Shown: positions 1-9,563, counted from the stretch's first letter. The stretch is DNA of 64,000 bases from Planctomycetota bacterium (GCA_029550525.1 JAKPHF010000008.1:186001-250000), one strand, 5' to 3'. A program made the numbers and translations. The notes: generated from the letters alone by a model not told the origin.

Positions 1-3000
1 CCGCCGGCTCACCCGCCCCTGCGTCGATCGCGGCCCAGCCCTCGAACCCGTTTGCCCCCCCGCTGCCGCCTAATGGCTTCGACCCCGAGCGAGCGTTCCT
101 GACGCTCAGCCAAGTGCCCGACGCTCCGCCCCCCATCGAGGCTGCCCCGGCCGACGAACCGGAATTGCCGCGGCAGGCCATCCGGCACATGGAAGAGGCG
201 CGTCGGCTGTTCGCCGAAGAACGCTACTCCGAGACGGTGGTGCAGGCCGGCAAGGCACTCCGGTACAACCAGGACATCGTCGAGGCCCATCGGCTGGCCG
301 CTCTGGCCTCGCTGCTCCTGGGCAAGATCGCCGAGGCACAGACGCACGCCGACGCCGCCATCGCGGTTCGGCCCGACGACCTGGCCTGCCGATACGTCCG
401 TGGCCGCCTGGCCGAGAAGGCTCAGGAGCCCAAGGCCGCTCTGTTCGAGTACCGAATCGCCTTGAACTGCCCTGCCCCCGACCAGAGTGACGAGTTAAGG
501 ACACTCGTTCATCACCAGTTGGGGCTGTTGCTCAACGAGATGGGCTACTACCGGGCCGCCGCCGATCAGCTGAAGGCCTTTGAGGCCGCCGCGCAGAAGA
601 TTGTCGAGCCGAAGCATCCGGAGTTGGCCTCCATCCTGCGAACCAAACGGACGGTTCCGTTGCTGGCCCTGGCCGAGGCGCAAGAGGCTCTCTCCGAATT
701 CGGTCCGGCCGCCGACACGCTGCTTGCCGTGCTCGATCACACGCCGGACGATCACGCCATCCGTGTGCGTTACATCAAGGATCTCGTGCGAGCCCATCGC
801 TTCGACGACGCCCAGGCCGAGGCCACTCGACACGCCGCGGCCCGCCGGGACCTGGCCTCGGCCGAATTGCTGGTGGCCGTCTACCGGGCGGGCGGCCAGC
901 CAGATCTGGCCATCCCCGCCTTGCAGAAACTCGCTGCCGACAATCCCGACAATACGGAACTCGCGCTGTTTCATGCCGACACGCTGATCGCCGCCAAGCA
1001 GTTCGATCGGGCGGCTGCCGCTCTGAACGATCTCATTGCCCAGGGCAAAGATCCGGCCGCCGCGCGATGGAAGTTGATCGCCTTGCACCGGGCCCGCGGC
1101 GACTATCAGGGCTGGATTCGAGCCATGGGCGCCCAGTTGGCCGCCGACCCGGCCGACGCTCCGCGCGGGCTGTCCGAACTGGCGCGGATCGGACCCGATG
1201 AGGCAAAATCCATCATCGATCAAGCCTTGTCGCGCCGCGCGCCCGTCGCGACGCAGCCGGACGATTCCGACGCAGCCGCGCTGGCCGGCTACTACTACAG
1301 CCTGGGGTGGCTGGCCGCCAAGCTCAACCGCCCCGCCGATGCTCAGACGCTGTACGCCAACGCGTTGGAGGTTCGGCCCGACTTCACGCTGGCCGCCATC
1401 GGCACGGCCGAGCTGTACATCGAGCAGTGTGCGTGGGAAAAAGCCCTGGCTGTCCTGGAGAACATGAATGCCGAAGCGACGGCATCGGAAGCAACCGTGG
1501 CCCGGCTGACCGGCCGATGCTATGACGGGCTCGACAAGTTGACCGAGGCCGCCCGGCATTACCGTCAGTCGATCGACAAAGACAACAACCTGGCGAGCAT
1601 GCTGCTGCTCGGCCGGCTCTATCAGCGCTTCCAGCAGTTCAACGAGGCAGCCCAGACGTTCGAGCAGGCCGTTCGCGCCTACCCCGACTCCATGGAAGCC
1701 CGCGAACTGCTCATCCTGGCCCGGCTGAGTCGCTGGAGCGAGGACGACAATCTCAAGAATTTGCTCGCCGAACTAAAGGAGATGCAGAAGATCGCCCCCG
1801 AGCATCCCGCGACCACGCGAACAACGGCGCTGGTCCGGCTGCTCATGCGGCAACCACCCGACCTCGAGACCTACGTTGGCGTGCTGGCCAACCTGGTCGA
1901 GGCTCGACCGGAGGATCAGACATCCCGCCGATCGCTGGCCGCCGGTCTGATTCGCATGTCGCACTACGACGAAGCGGTCAATCATCTGACCGAGTTGCTC
2001 AAGCAGAATCCCTGCGATTCGGAAGGCAACGAGCTGCTGGCTCTGGCGTTCATGCGGCAACTGAAGATCGAGGAGGCCGCGGAGCATTTGGCCCGCACAC
2101 TCGAGCGGTACCCCAATCGCGAACCGCTGCTCCGCAATCTCGGCGAGGTTCGGCTCGTGCAGCAGGACTACCCGGCGGCCATGGAATTGTGGCAGCGGTT
2201 GCTCGCCCTCGAAAGCAACACCGAGCGGCACGCCGCCTATCGCGGCCGGGTGATCAGCACTTGCCTGCAAGCCGGCTGGTATGATCGGATTCGCCAGTTC
2301 GCCGAGGAGTGGCTCCGCGACGCCGAAGAGGACGAGATCGCGGTCATTCGCTCCTATCTGTTGCTCGCCGAAGCCGCGCAACAGAACCATGCGGCTTATC
2401 TCGAGCACTGCCGAAAGTGGCAGGCCGAGAACCCCAAAGATCCCCACGTTAGGCAGTGGCTGTTGGGCATCGGTCCGCTCGCCGGCCAGACGACGAGCGG
2501 CCTGATCGGTGCCGGCCGTGCCGACGAAGCAATCGCCCTGGCCACCGCGTGGGCCGCCGGTGCCCCCGGCGACCCCGTCACGCAACACCTGTTGCTCCAG
2601 ACGCTGCGGGCCACCCGCCGTTATGACGACATCATCGAGATCTGCAAGGCCAACCTGGCCCTGGCCGAGAAGCCGGCCGAATATCTCGCGCCGCTCCAGA
2701 TACTCGCCGATGCGCTCCTGCGAGCTGAGCGCTATGACGAGGCTATCGCCGCGGTCAAGGAAATGGCCACACAGGCCGGTCAACTCACCGAAGCGGACCT
2801 CGGTTTCCAAATGGACGAGCTGATGATCAGCTTTCTGGCCCAGGCCAAGCGCTACGACGACGCCATCGTTCTGGCCAATCGCATGATCTCGACGCTGAAC
2901 GACAAGGACGCCCGGCTCAGCCAGTTGATCGCCGAGAACGCCGACGATGCCGCCCTCCGCGTGCAGGTGCTCAAGGCTCAGGAGAAAATCCGCGAACAGC

Positions 3001-3554
3001 GGGCGGACGTGCTGCGGTCGCTGTCGTTCGTGCACGTGCGGCAGGACCGCCGCGACCAGGCCATCGAATGCCTGAGACAGGCGATAGAGCTCACGCCCAC
3101 CGACGCGGGGCTCAACAACGACCTGGGCTATATGCTGGCCGATGCGGGCATGCATCTGGACGAGGCCGAGCGCATGCTCGTGACGGCGGTGAGCGAGGTG
3201 CTCTGGAACGGCGTGGGCGAAGACAACCGCCAGGCCGCCTTCATGGACAGCCTGGGCTGGCTCTATTACAAGCGCGGCAACTTCGAGCGGGCCCACCGCT
3301 GGTTGGCGCTCGGCGCGAAGATGAAAGACGGACAGGACCCGGTGATCTATGATCACCTGGGCGACGTGGAATGGCGATTGGGCCATCGCGACGAGGCCGT
3401 CCGATGCTGGAACCGATCGCTCGAACTGCACGACCGAAAGGTCAAGGAAGAACATGAGCACCCGGACGAGAAACTGGTGGCCTCGGTCAAGGCCAAGCTG
3501 GAACAGGCCGAGGCCGGCGGCAAGCCCGTCGTCGCCACCGCCACCGCGGATTGA
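1..3554 (+). CDS. Large tetratricopeptide-repeat (TPR) protein, 5' truncated by the window
   Basis: The reading frame is open from base 3 with no start codon that must be used. A GTG at 114 exists, but the frame continues upstream as Pro/Ala-rich coding-like sequence, so the true start lies outside the window. Almost the whole protein is made of about 34-residue helical TPR units with the usual small/large spacing (for example LGWLYYKRGNFERA and IYDHLGDVEWRLGHRDEAV near the C terminus). The last part resembles long TPR proteins of planctomycetes and deltaproteobacteria, thought to be scaffolds for envelope or multiprotein assembly. No enzymatic domain is visible. The tail is Lys/Glu rich. It is followed after 194 bases by the YebC-family gene on the same strand. 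The TPR assignment is secure; the cellular role is unknown. Confidence 0.9.
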   Translation, partial: AGSPAPASIAAQPSNPFAPPLPPNGFDPERAFLTLSQVPDAPPPIEAAPADEPELPRQAIRHMEEARRLFAEERYSETVVQAGKALRYNQDIVEAHRLAALASLLLGKIAEAQTHADAAIAVRPDDLACRYVRGRLAEKAQEPKAALFEYRIALNCPAPDQSDELRTLVHHQLGLLLNEMGYYRAAADQLKAFEAAAQKIVEPKHPELASILRTKRTVPLLALAEAQEALSEFGPAADTLLAVLDHTPDDHAIRVRYIKDLVRAHRFDDAQAEATRHAAARRDLASAELLVAVYRAGGQPDLAIPALQKLAADNPDNTELALFHADTLIAAKQFDRAAAALNDLIAQGKDPAAARWKLIALHRARGDYQGWIRAMGAQLAADPADAPRGLSELARIGPDEAKSIIDQALSRRAPVATQPDDSDAAALAGYYYSLGWLAAKLNRPADAQTLYANALEVRPDFTLAAIGTAELYIEQCAWEKALAVLENMNAEATASEATVARLTGRCYDGLDKLTEAARHYRQSIDKDNNLASMLLLGRLYQRFQQFNEAAQTFEQAVRAYPDSMEARELLILARLSRWSEDDNLKNLLAELKEMQKIAPEHPATTRTTALVRLLMRQPPDLETYVGVLANLVEARPEDQTSRRSLAAGLIRMSHYDEAVNHLTELLKQNPCDSEGNELLALAFMRQLKIEEAAEHLARTLERYPNREPLLRNLGEVRLVQQDYPAAMELWQRLLALESNTERHAAYRGRVISTCLQAGWYDRIRQFAEEWLRDAEEDEIAVIRSYLLLAEAAQQNHAAYLEHCRKWQAENPKDPHVRQWLLGIGPLAGQTTSGLIGAGRADEAIALATAWAAGAPGDPVTQHLLLQTLRATRRYDDIIEICKANLALAEKPAEYLAPLQILADALLRAERYDEAIAAVKEMATQAGQLTEADLGFQMDELMISFLAQAKRYDDAIVLANRMISTLNDKDARLSQLIAENADDAALRVQVLKAQEKIREQRADVLRSLSFVHVRQDRRDQAIECLRQAIELTPTDAGLNNDLGYMLADAGMHLDEAERMLVTAVSEVLWNGVGEDNRQAAFMDSLGWLYYKRGNFERAHRWLALGAKMKDGQDPVIYDHLGDVEWRLGHRDEAVRCWNRSLELHDRKVKEEHEHPDEKLVASVKAKLEQAEAGGKPVVATATAD

Positions 3555-3748
3555 ACTGCCCGAGATACCGCCTGAGGGTGCTGCTGGCATCGGAAGGCCT
3601 CCGCCAAGATAGGGATCGTCTCGCCTTTTGAACCGCTGGGTGCGCGGCGTGTGCCCGCGCGAGGATCAGAGTACAAACCAACAAACCCTGACCGTCCCCA
3701 TGCGGGACAGGACTGGGTTGAGCAAAAGCGAGAAGGAGAACGATTCCT

Positions 3749-4495
3749 ATGGCAGGCCATTCCCATTGGGCCCGGATCAAACGAAAGAAAGGCGTGACCG
3801 ATGCACGCCGCGGCCGGTTGTGGAGCAAGTTGTCGCGAGCCATCATCGTGGCGGCCAAGGCCGGCGGCCCCGACCCGGACGCGAATCTGGCGCTGCGTTA
3901 CGCCATCGATGCCGCCAAGGCGGCCAACATGCCCAAGGACACCATCGAAAACGCCGTCAGAAAAGGCGCCGGCGGCACCGAAGCCACCTCGTATGAGACG
4001 GTCTACTACGAAGGCTACGGCGCCGGCGGCGTAGCCGTGCTGGTCGAGGCGCTGACCGACAACCGCAATCGCACGGCCCCGGAAGTCAAGAAGATCTTCG
4101 AGCGCGCCGGCGGATCCGTCGGGGGATCGGGCTGCGTGAAGTGGATGTTTTCCTCCAAAGGCATCATCACCGTTCCCCAGTCCGCGGCCGACGAGGATCG
4201 GATCGCCGAGATCGCTTTGGAAGGCGGTGCTGAAGACTATCAGCTTCAGGGGGATGTGTGGGAGATCACCTGCTCGGCCGAAAGCTACGAGCCCGTCCGC
4301 CAGGCCCTGGCTACGGCCAAAATCGAGATCGCTTCGTCCGAGCTGACCATGGTGCCCTCCAACCGCGTCACCGTGGACGCCGACAACGGCCAGAAGGTGC
4401 TCAAGCTCATCGAGGCCCTCGAAGATCACGACGACGTCCAGAACGTCTACTCCAACTTCGACATCCCCGAAGACGTCATGGCGACGCTGGGCTGA
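3749..4495 (+). CDS. yebC: YebC/PmpR-family (DUF28) protein
   Basis: A 248-residue protein of normal family length. The N terminus, MAGHSHWARIKRKKG, is the diagnostic YebC start, and it is followed by the conserved MPKDTIENAVRKGAGG block. The body also carries the family pattern YEGYGAGGVAVLVEALTDN and a C-terminal DNVQNVYSNFDI-like segment (here DDVQNVYSNFDIPEDV). Members are described as transcriptional regulators (PmpR) and, more recently, as factors easing ribosome stalling at difficult sequences, so the biochemical role is not settled. The start is supported by AAGGAGA about 10 bases upstream. A strong intrinsic terminator follows at 4544, so this is probably a single-gene unit or the end of one. 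Confidence 0.95.
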   Translation: MAGHSHWARIKRKKGVTDARRGRLWSKLSRAIIVAAKAGGPDPDANLALRYAIDAAKAANMPKDTIENAVRKGAGGTEATSYETVYYEGYGAGGVAVLVEALTDNRNRTAPEVKKIFERAGGSVGGSGCVKWMFSSKGIITVPQSAADEDRIAEIALEGGAEDYQLQGDVWEITCSAESYEPVRQALATAKIEIASSELTMVPSNRVTVDADNGQKVLKLIEALEDHDDVQNVYSNFDIPEDVMATLG

Positions 4496-4543
4496 GAACG
4501 GGTTGACCGACACAAATCCCGCAAGATGAAGCGCATCCGCGAG

Positions 4544-4577
4544 AAAGCCCCGGGCAGGATTGCCCGGGGCTTTTCTT
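4544..4577 (+). terminator. Rho-independent terminator after the YebC-family gene
   Basis: A perfect 10-bp stem GCCCCGGGCA / TGCCCGGGGC (4547-4556 with 4561-4570) with a GGAT loop is followed by TTTTCTT. Three A residues before the stem can pair with the first T residues. It lies 50 bases after the stop codon on the same strand. Confidence 0.93.
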
Positions 4578-4686
4578 GTTCCACTCACCGGACCCACATA
4601 GCCCGGCTCCGATTACATTCTCTCCCCCCGAGCGTGATCCTCCGTGAACAAGCAGGATTGCTGGATCAACCGGCATCGTATCACCG

Positions 4687-5109
4687 TCAGTCCTCGCCGA
4701 TCTCGCGCAGCACTTCGGTCACAAGCTTGTCATCAACGGAGAGGCCCGCCCTGCGCACCTCCAATATCGTCTGCTCAGCCGAGGTGGTTAGATTTTGCAG
4801 CTTCGCCCGCACCAGGATACCGATCGTCCCAAGGGGGCGGACACCAAGAGTTCGTGCGGCGGCGCGAGCGGCAGCATCGTCGAGGATTGCGGTACACGGC
4901 TGATGCTCCAGTGCCGAAGCTGTCACGTGGGTCTCGCCCGCCCCAAGACCGTACTCGAGAACAGATGAGGGACATTGGGGTGGCGAAGGCCGTCGCCCCC
5001 AACCACCTGCTATCGCGTGGCGAGCAAGGTCATCAACTGGACCAGCGAGAAGCTCTTCCGCGACCGCATCGGGGCGCGTCGCCTCTCGCCTTTTCTCCCC
5101 TTCGCCGCG
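4687..5109 (-). pseudogene. 5'-truncated DUF3368/PIN-like toxin remnant
   Basis: Read on the minus strand, the frame is open from a stop at 5110-5112 down to 4687. From about 5090 it reads DAVAEELLAGPVDDLA, then EYGLGAGETHVTASALE, then TAILDDAAARAAARTLGV and GTIGILVRAKLQ. These are the middle and C-terminal blocks of the DUF3368 family (PIN-fold, VapC-like nucleases). The N-terminal roughly 30-40 residues, with the first catalytic Asp, are absent. That space holds low-complexity GC-rich sequence (5090-5146) next to the end of the neighbouring MFS gene. No ATG lies in frame; the first usable start is GTG 4926, which would give only 79 residues. No partner antitoxin gene is visible. I read it as a decayed gene, possibly a remnant of a transferred toxin-antitoxin pair. 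Confidence 0.7.
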
Positions 5110-5146
5110 TCACCGCGTCGCCCCCTCGCTGCGTCGTCTTTTCCCC

Positions 5147-7630
5147 TTACGTCGCCGGCTGACCGTGAACCAGAGCATATAAGCCGAGCAAAGTTAGGCC
5201 GTCCCAGGCCGCTTCTTGGCAGGCCTGGCTATCGCATGCGTGCTGAATATAAGTCACGGCCCAATGACGCTGAGCCAGCCCCGGCGAGACGGCGGAAAGA
5301 AACTCGAGCGCGTACTCCTCATCACCCTGGTAGCCGTAACGCAGCACCAGCAGGTGCAGGGCGATCTGCCGCAACACGCGCAAGGCTTGTTTCCAATTCT
5401 CGGCCTGCACCAGCTCTAGGAACGACTCGATCCGGCTGTCGAGTTCATCCAGGAGCTTGCGGCGGGTGGTCCGGTCGGGAACCTGAGCGGCCGCGTCATT
5501 CCGCGGTAGCATCCGGGCCTGGCGGCGCAGACGGCGGGCGAGTTTCGCAAAGCTGCTCCCCCGCCAGTGCCGATCTTGTCGCCAAAGCTTGTGGAACTCA
5601 CTGGCTTCGCCCAGCAGGTCAGCCAGGCCCACGAGCATCTGGGCACGCACGGTGCTGTTGTCCGATTGCAGCGCCAGATCCAGCATCTCGCGGACGGCCC
5701 CGAACTCCTTGAGCCGCGACAGCGCCACCGCGACCGACATGAGCACTTCGCCGTCGCGCTCGCCAACCAACATGCTCCGCAGGTGAGAGGCCGCTTCGCG
5801 ATCGCCGTCTCGGCCCAACGCTTCCACCGCCGCTCGCCGCACGCGGCTGTCCGGATCGTGCAGAGCCCGCTTGAGCAGGTCGACGCGATCGGGCGTGCCG
5901 GATTGGGCGATGGCCTCCAGCGACTGGGCGCGGACGGCGGCATCCGGGTCGTACACGTACCACCGCAGCAGATCCAGCGCTTCAGGCGTCCCCAGGCGCC
6001 CCAGGGCGAGCAGTGCCTCGCGTCGCAGCGTCACGTCGGGGTCGTCCAGGGCGGCCACGATCTCGGGCAGCATGAGGTTGCCGTCGCGGCGGTTGATGCG
6101 ACGAATGGCCCGCACGCGTCGCGGCACACCCAACGCCGTACCCAGCACACTGATGTTCCACGCCACCCGAAGCAGATCGCCGCTGAGCAAGCGTCCGAAC
6201 CATGGCCGCAGGCTCGTGCCTCGGGCGTCGGGTACGCGAGCCATCACCAGGCCCACGGTCAGGAGGATGCCGATGAACGAGATGACCAGCAGCAGATGGA
6301 TGTAGCTGGCGGGCTGACCGCTGGGTAGCGCAACGGAATGCATCACGTGGTAGCGGTCGGCCAGCCAGCCGCCGGTGATGGGGCCCAAGGCACCGATGAT
6401 GTTGACCACGGCCAGATACATGGACGTGTAGAACTCACGTCGGCGTGGCGGAGCCATGGACAAAGCGAGGTTCTGCGCCGCCACCTGCTGACCGGCGAAA
6501 CCGGCCCCATAAATCGCGGCGTTGAGCAGAGCCAGCCACACGTAGTTGCGCTCGTTGATGAAGAAGAACGAGATGTGGGAAAAGAAGCCGAACGAGCTGA
6601 GGATCCAGACGATCCGATGGCCGATGCGGTCGGCGAGCCGGCCCCACTGATTGGCAGCCAAAGCCGTGGCCACCGCGTACACCACCATCACCAGCGAGAG
6701 CAGCCCGAGCGAAGCGCGGCCGCCCAGCCAAACGCCTTCGTATTCCTCGCCCCGCAAGAACAACGGGAAGAACACCAGCGGCATGTTGTAGAAGAACATG
6801 TACAACCCCGCCCCCAGGAGCATCAGGGCGAAGCCGCGATCGCGGATGGGCCGCCAGTATTCGCGAACGAGCGAGGCCAGCGTGCGCCGACGCGGTTCGC
6901 CGCGCACGGGCTCAGGAACGAGCAGGAACAATAACGGATCGATGACGGCCAGCAGGGCCGCCATGCTGAAGATGCCGAAGAACGTCAGCCGTTGCCACTC
7001 GGGCCCGTGCACCCAGTCCAGCAGTTTGCCGGCCGCGATGGCCATGAATGACTGGGCCAGGAGCATCCAGCGATAGCGACGGCCGAAGAAGCTCCCCCAG
7101 ATCGAATGCGGAATGAGATCGGCCATCCACGCCCACCAGCCCGGCGACGTGAACACGCCCCCCGCCTGCACCCACAACAGGCAGAGCATGAAGATCCAGG
7201 TCAGCTCGGTGTGCCATTCCCGATGGTGAGCCAGCAAGGCGACGATGGCCGGCCCGAACATGAACGCCCGGGCGGTCGCGGTCATCGCCACCCATGTCTC
7301 GCGCCGCCGGCGGATGCGGCTGAAGAACCACGCCCCCGGCAAGGCGGTGATGGTGGCCACGCCGACCAGCGTGAAGTTCAACCCGATGAGCGTCTTGGAC
7401 GCCCCGAGCCACTCCTGGAGAAAGACGGCCGTGATACTGGCGTTGGGCCAGAGCACGGCCAACGTGGCCATAATGCACGAGCCGGCCACGATATTCAGGT
7501 TCATCGCTCGCGACAGACGCAGCGGACCGATGGGCCGGCCCGAGTAATCCATCGCGCGTTGGGGGGTGAGACCTGCAAGGTCCCGCGTGTCTTTCACAGT
7601 CAAATACCTCGGGGCGGCATGCCACGGCAT
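5147..7630 (-). CDS. MFS transporter fused to C-terminal HEAT repeats
   Basis: An 827-residue protein. Residues about 45-470 form a 12-helix major facilitator core, with the loop-2/3-like basic motif FSRIRRRRE and a cytoplasmic loop GRLADRIGHR. Residues about 500-650 are tandem HEAT-type units such as LRREALLALGRLGTPEALDLL and VRRAAVEALGRDGDREAA, followed by a charged alpha-helical tail. The substrate cannot be told from sequence. The HEAT part should lie in the cytoplasm and could bind a protein partner. ATG 7630 gives the full length; ATG 7504 (MNLNIVAG) is an alternative just before the first membrane helix. It lies downstream of the lipoprotein and UvrC-like genes on the same strand, with a 43-base gap. 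Confidence 0.88.
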   Translation of the reverse strand: MPWHAAPRYLTVKDTRDLAGLTPQRAMDYSGRPIGPLRLSRAMNLNIVAGSCIMATLAVLWPNASITAVFLQEWLGASKTLIGLNFTLVGVATITALPGAWFFSRIRRRRETWVAMTATARAFMFGPAIVALLAHHREWHTELTWIFMLCLLWVQAGGVFTSPGWWAWMADLIPHSIWGSFFGRRYRWMLLAQSFMAIAAGKLLDWVHGPEWQRLTFFGIFSMAALLAVIDPLLFLLVPEPVRGEPRRRTLASLVREYWRPIRDRGFALMLLGAGLYMFFYNMPLVFFPLFLRGEEYEGVWLGGRASLGLLSLVMVVYAVATALAANQWGRLADRIGHRIVWILSSFGFFSHISFFFINERNYVWLALLNAAIYGAGFAGQQVAAQNLALSMAPPRRREFYTSMYLAVVNIIGALGPITGGWLADRYHVMHSVALPSGQPASYIHLLLVISFIGILLTVGLVMARVPDARGTSLRPWFGRLLSGDLLRVAWNISVLGTALGVPRRVRAIRRINRRDGNLMLPEIVAALDDPDVTLRREALLALGRLGTPEALDLLRWYVYDPDAAVRAQSLEAIAQSGTPDRVDLLKRALHDPDSRVRRAAVEALGRDGDREAASHLRSMLVGERDGEVLMSVAVALSRLKEFGAVREMLDLALQSDNSTVRAQMLVGLADLLGEASEFHKLWRQDRHWRGSSFAKLARRLRRQARMLPRNDAAAQVPDRTTRRKLLDELDSRIESFLELVQAENWKQALRVLRQIALHLLVLRYGYQGDEEYALEFLSAVSPGLAQRHWAVTYIQHACDSQACQEAAWDGLTLLGLYALVHGQPAT

Positions 7631-7673
7631 GAGCCGTGTTTTTTAACGGCGAGGTTGCGACGCCCGCGCCGAA

Positions 7674-8228
7674 TCAATCCCTCTTGTTGTGCTTGCGGAG
7701 AAACTTGGCCAACTCCCGCGTGTTCTCCTCGGCTATGTCGTCCGCCCCGTATTCCAGGGCCGACTCACTGACTCCCTCGATGAACACGACGCCGACTTCT
7801 TCGTTGGATTCGGCGTCCACCAGCGTCACCAGCCAGTCGAGCCGCCCTTCGCCTCCCAGCAGACCCTTTTCCTTGTAGATGCGGCACTGCACGTCGAACC
7901 GCAGCGTCTTGCCGCCGCCGGGGAACGCCTTGATCACATCGGCGTGACGCAGGCCTTTGCGGATCCCGCCGCGGACCATGGTCAGCACCTGCGGCGTGCA
8001 GATCGGCGGCACGTCCGTGGTGACTTCGCCGAGCTGGAGTGTGCGGTAACCCGCGAGCGAGCCCGGCGTGCCCATGCGGATCGGGGTCACCTCGGCCTCC
8101 GCTCCGCGAATCACTTTGAATGCAACCTTGCCGGCCGTGCCGACCATCGAGATGGGATTCCCGCCGCCGCTGCAACCAACCATGCTCGCCGCGACCGCCG
8201 GGATGATCATCGCCATGATCGCGCGCAC
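7674..8228 (-). CDS. Small lipoprotein, DUF4410-like
   Basis: About 184 residues. The N terminus is a lipoprotein signal, RAIMAMIIPAVAASMVGC, with Cys as the predicted lipidation site after Met-Val-Gly. The mature part has the pattern seen in DUF4410-type proteins: a two-layer domain with HADVIKAFPGGGKTLRFDVQ, an RGEG-like loop and a DAESNEEVGVVFIEG strand. The function of that family is not known to me. I prefer the GTG at 8228, which has GGAGGG a few bases upstream; ATG 8216 is also possible. It lies 42 bases after the UvrC-like gene and 43 before the MFS-HEAT gene, so the three may be co-transcribed. Confidence 0.7.
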   Translation of the reverse strand: MRAIMAMIIPAVAASMVGCSGGGNPISMVGTAGKVAFKVIRGAEAEVTPIRMGTPGSLAGYRTLQLGEVTTDVPPICTPQVLTMVRGGIRKGLRHADVIKAFPGGGKTLRFDVQCRIYKEKGLLGGEGRLDWLVTLVDAESNEEVGVVFIEGVSESALEYGADDIAEENTRELAKFLRKHNKRD

Positions 8229-8270
8229 CCTGACCCTCCATGACAAACCCCATCCTCCCGGACCGCTATT

Positions 8271-9563
8271 TTAAGGCGCGCTGCCGCCCTCGTCATCGGC
8301 TGGTACTTCAACCTGCGTGGCCGTGTCCTGCACTGACGGCCTTGCCGCGAACTCGTTCCGGATCATCTCGGCCAGTTCCACCGCATCGGGCAGGTCCGCT
8401 GCGTCCAGAAACAGTCCCGTCCGCTCGCGTCGACACAGGAAGTGGCTCACCAGCCAGATATCTTCACTGAGTTCCTGCAGCCGCTCGGTGTCGCTGCCCG
8501 CGGCGGGTTCAGGTAATTCCGCCTCCGATCCCTGAAGCGCCCGGATCCATTCGGGCACGACCGTGTCGAGGTCCTTGAGCCGGATGGTATCGCCTGGTTG
8601 GAGTCTGCCCGCCCGGACGAAAAAGGGCTTCACGCGCGTGCGTCCCCCGCCCCGCTGAACGATGAGCCAGGAGAACGCCTGGACCGGCCGGACGAACCGG
8701 TAGGCGGCATGGTCCAGGCCCTTGACCCGGTCGATGCGCTGTTTGATGGCGGCAGCTCGCTCAAACGCCAACGTGCCGGCGGCCTCGCGCATCTGCGCCT
8801 CCCATTCCTCGCACTGGCCCCGCCGTTCGCCGGCCGCGAATCGCAGGGCGGCTTGGATCATCTCACGGTACCGCTCCATGGGAACGAGCCCGCCGCAGGG
8901 CGCGGGGCACCGGCCCATCTCATAGTACGCACACGGCTGCCCGTGCGGAGCCTGCTCGAGGATGTGTATGTACCGGCACAGATCGAACGCATCCTCGAGG
9001 ATCTGCACGAACTTGTTGGCGTCGGCCTGCGTGGCGACCGGGCCGAGCGTGGTGCCCGGTCCGGACGCGACGAGTTTGCTCACCGTGAAACGCGGGATGC
9101 TGGCCGCCGGATCGACGTGCACGAACCACGCTGGGCCGAACGCGACATTCTTCAGGTACGTGTCCGGCAACACGCATCGGCTGATCCGTAAGTACTCGTA
9201 TGTGATCTCGAACGCCGAGTGAGCAGGCTGCCAGCGAATCCGGCGGACGATCTGGCTGAGGTCGGCCCGGCGTTTGGCAGCGCTGGACGCGGGAGTGGGC
9301 GGCTCTGCGGGTGCTGCAGCCGGTTCGCCGGCAGATGGCGCCGGTGGTTCCCCGGCTCCGCTCGCTTTGTCTTCGGGTTGAGCCGACGCCGGCATCAGTC
9401 GATTCAGAATTGCCCGCTTTAGATCCGCCGCAGACGCCAGTTGAATCAGCCGGTCGTGCTCGTCGGTAAGCAGGTACACGCCCCCACCCGTCGGCAGCGC
9501 AGGCCTATCCGCCGCGGCCGGATCGTACTCGACGACATGACTGAACAGGTCAACCCACTGCAC
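8271..9563 (-). CDS. UvrC-like protein with degenerate GIY-YIG domain and no C-terminal nuclease
   Basis: About 430 residues from a GTG start at 9563, against about 600 for true UvrC. The N-terminal segment GGGVYLLTDEHDRLIQLAS aligns with the start of a GIY-YIG domain, but the YIG-type strand has become IQLAS and the later catalytic Glu region is not recognisable. An Ala/Pro-rich insert of about 45 residues follows. The middle keeps the UvrC cysteine cluster, with four Cys ending in C-x7-C-x3-C (QPCAYYEMGRCPAPCGG), the pattern that binds a [4Fe-4S] cluster in UvrC. A UVR motif (MREAAGTLAFERAAAIKQRI) follows. The RNase H-like and helix-hairpin-helix parts are missing. A longer upstream frame (to 9938) exists but overlaps two credible plus-strand genes, so I reject it. 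Confidence 0.78.
   Translation of the reverse strand: MQWVDLFSHVVEYDPAAADRPALPTGGGVYLLTDEHDRLIQLASAADLKRAILNRLMPASAQPEDKASGAGEPPAPSAGEPAAAPAEPPTPASSAAKRRADLSQIVRRIRWQPAHSAFEITYEYLRISRCVLPDTYLKNVAFGPAWFVHVDPAASIPRFTVSKLVASGPGTTLGPVATQADANKFVQILEDAFDLCRYIHILEQAPHGQPCAYYEMGRCPAPCGGLVPMERYREMIQAALRFAAGERRGQCEEWEAQMREAAGTLAFERAAAIKQRIDRVKGLDHAAYRFVRPVQAFSWLIVQRGGGRTRVKPFFVRAGRLQPGDTIRLKDLDTVVPEWIRALQGSEAELPEPAAGSDTERLQELSEDIWLVSHFLCRRERTGLFLDAADLPDAVELAEMIRNEFAARPSVQDTATQVEVPADDEGGSAP

Noticed and set aside
1773..3590. Long minus-strand frame (605 codons) under the TPR gene
   Set aside because: It is antisense to a convincing TPR protein. Its translation has no domain pattern and is an effect of high GC on open frames.
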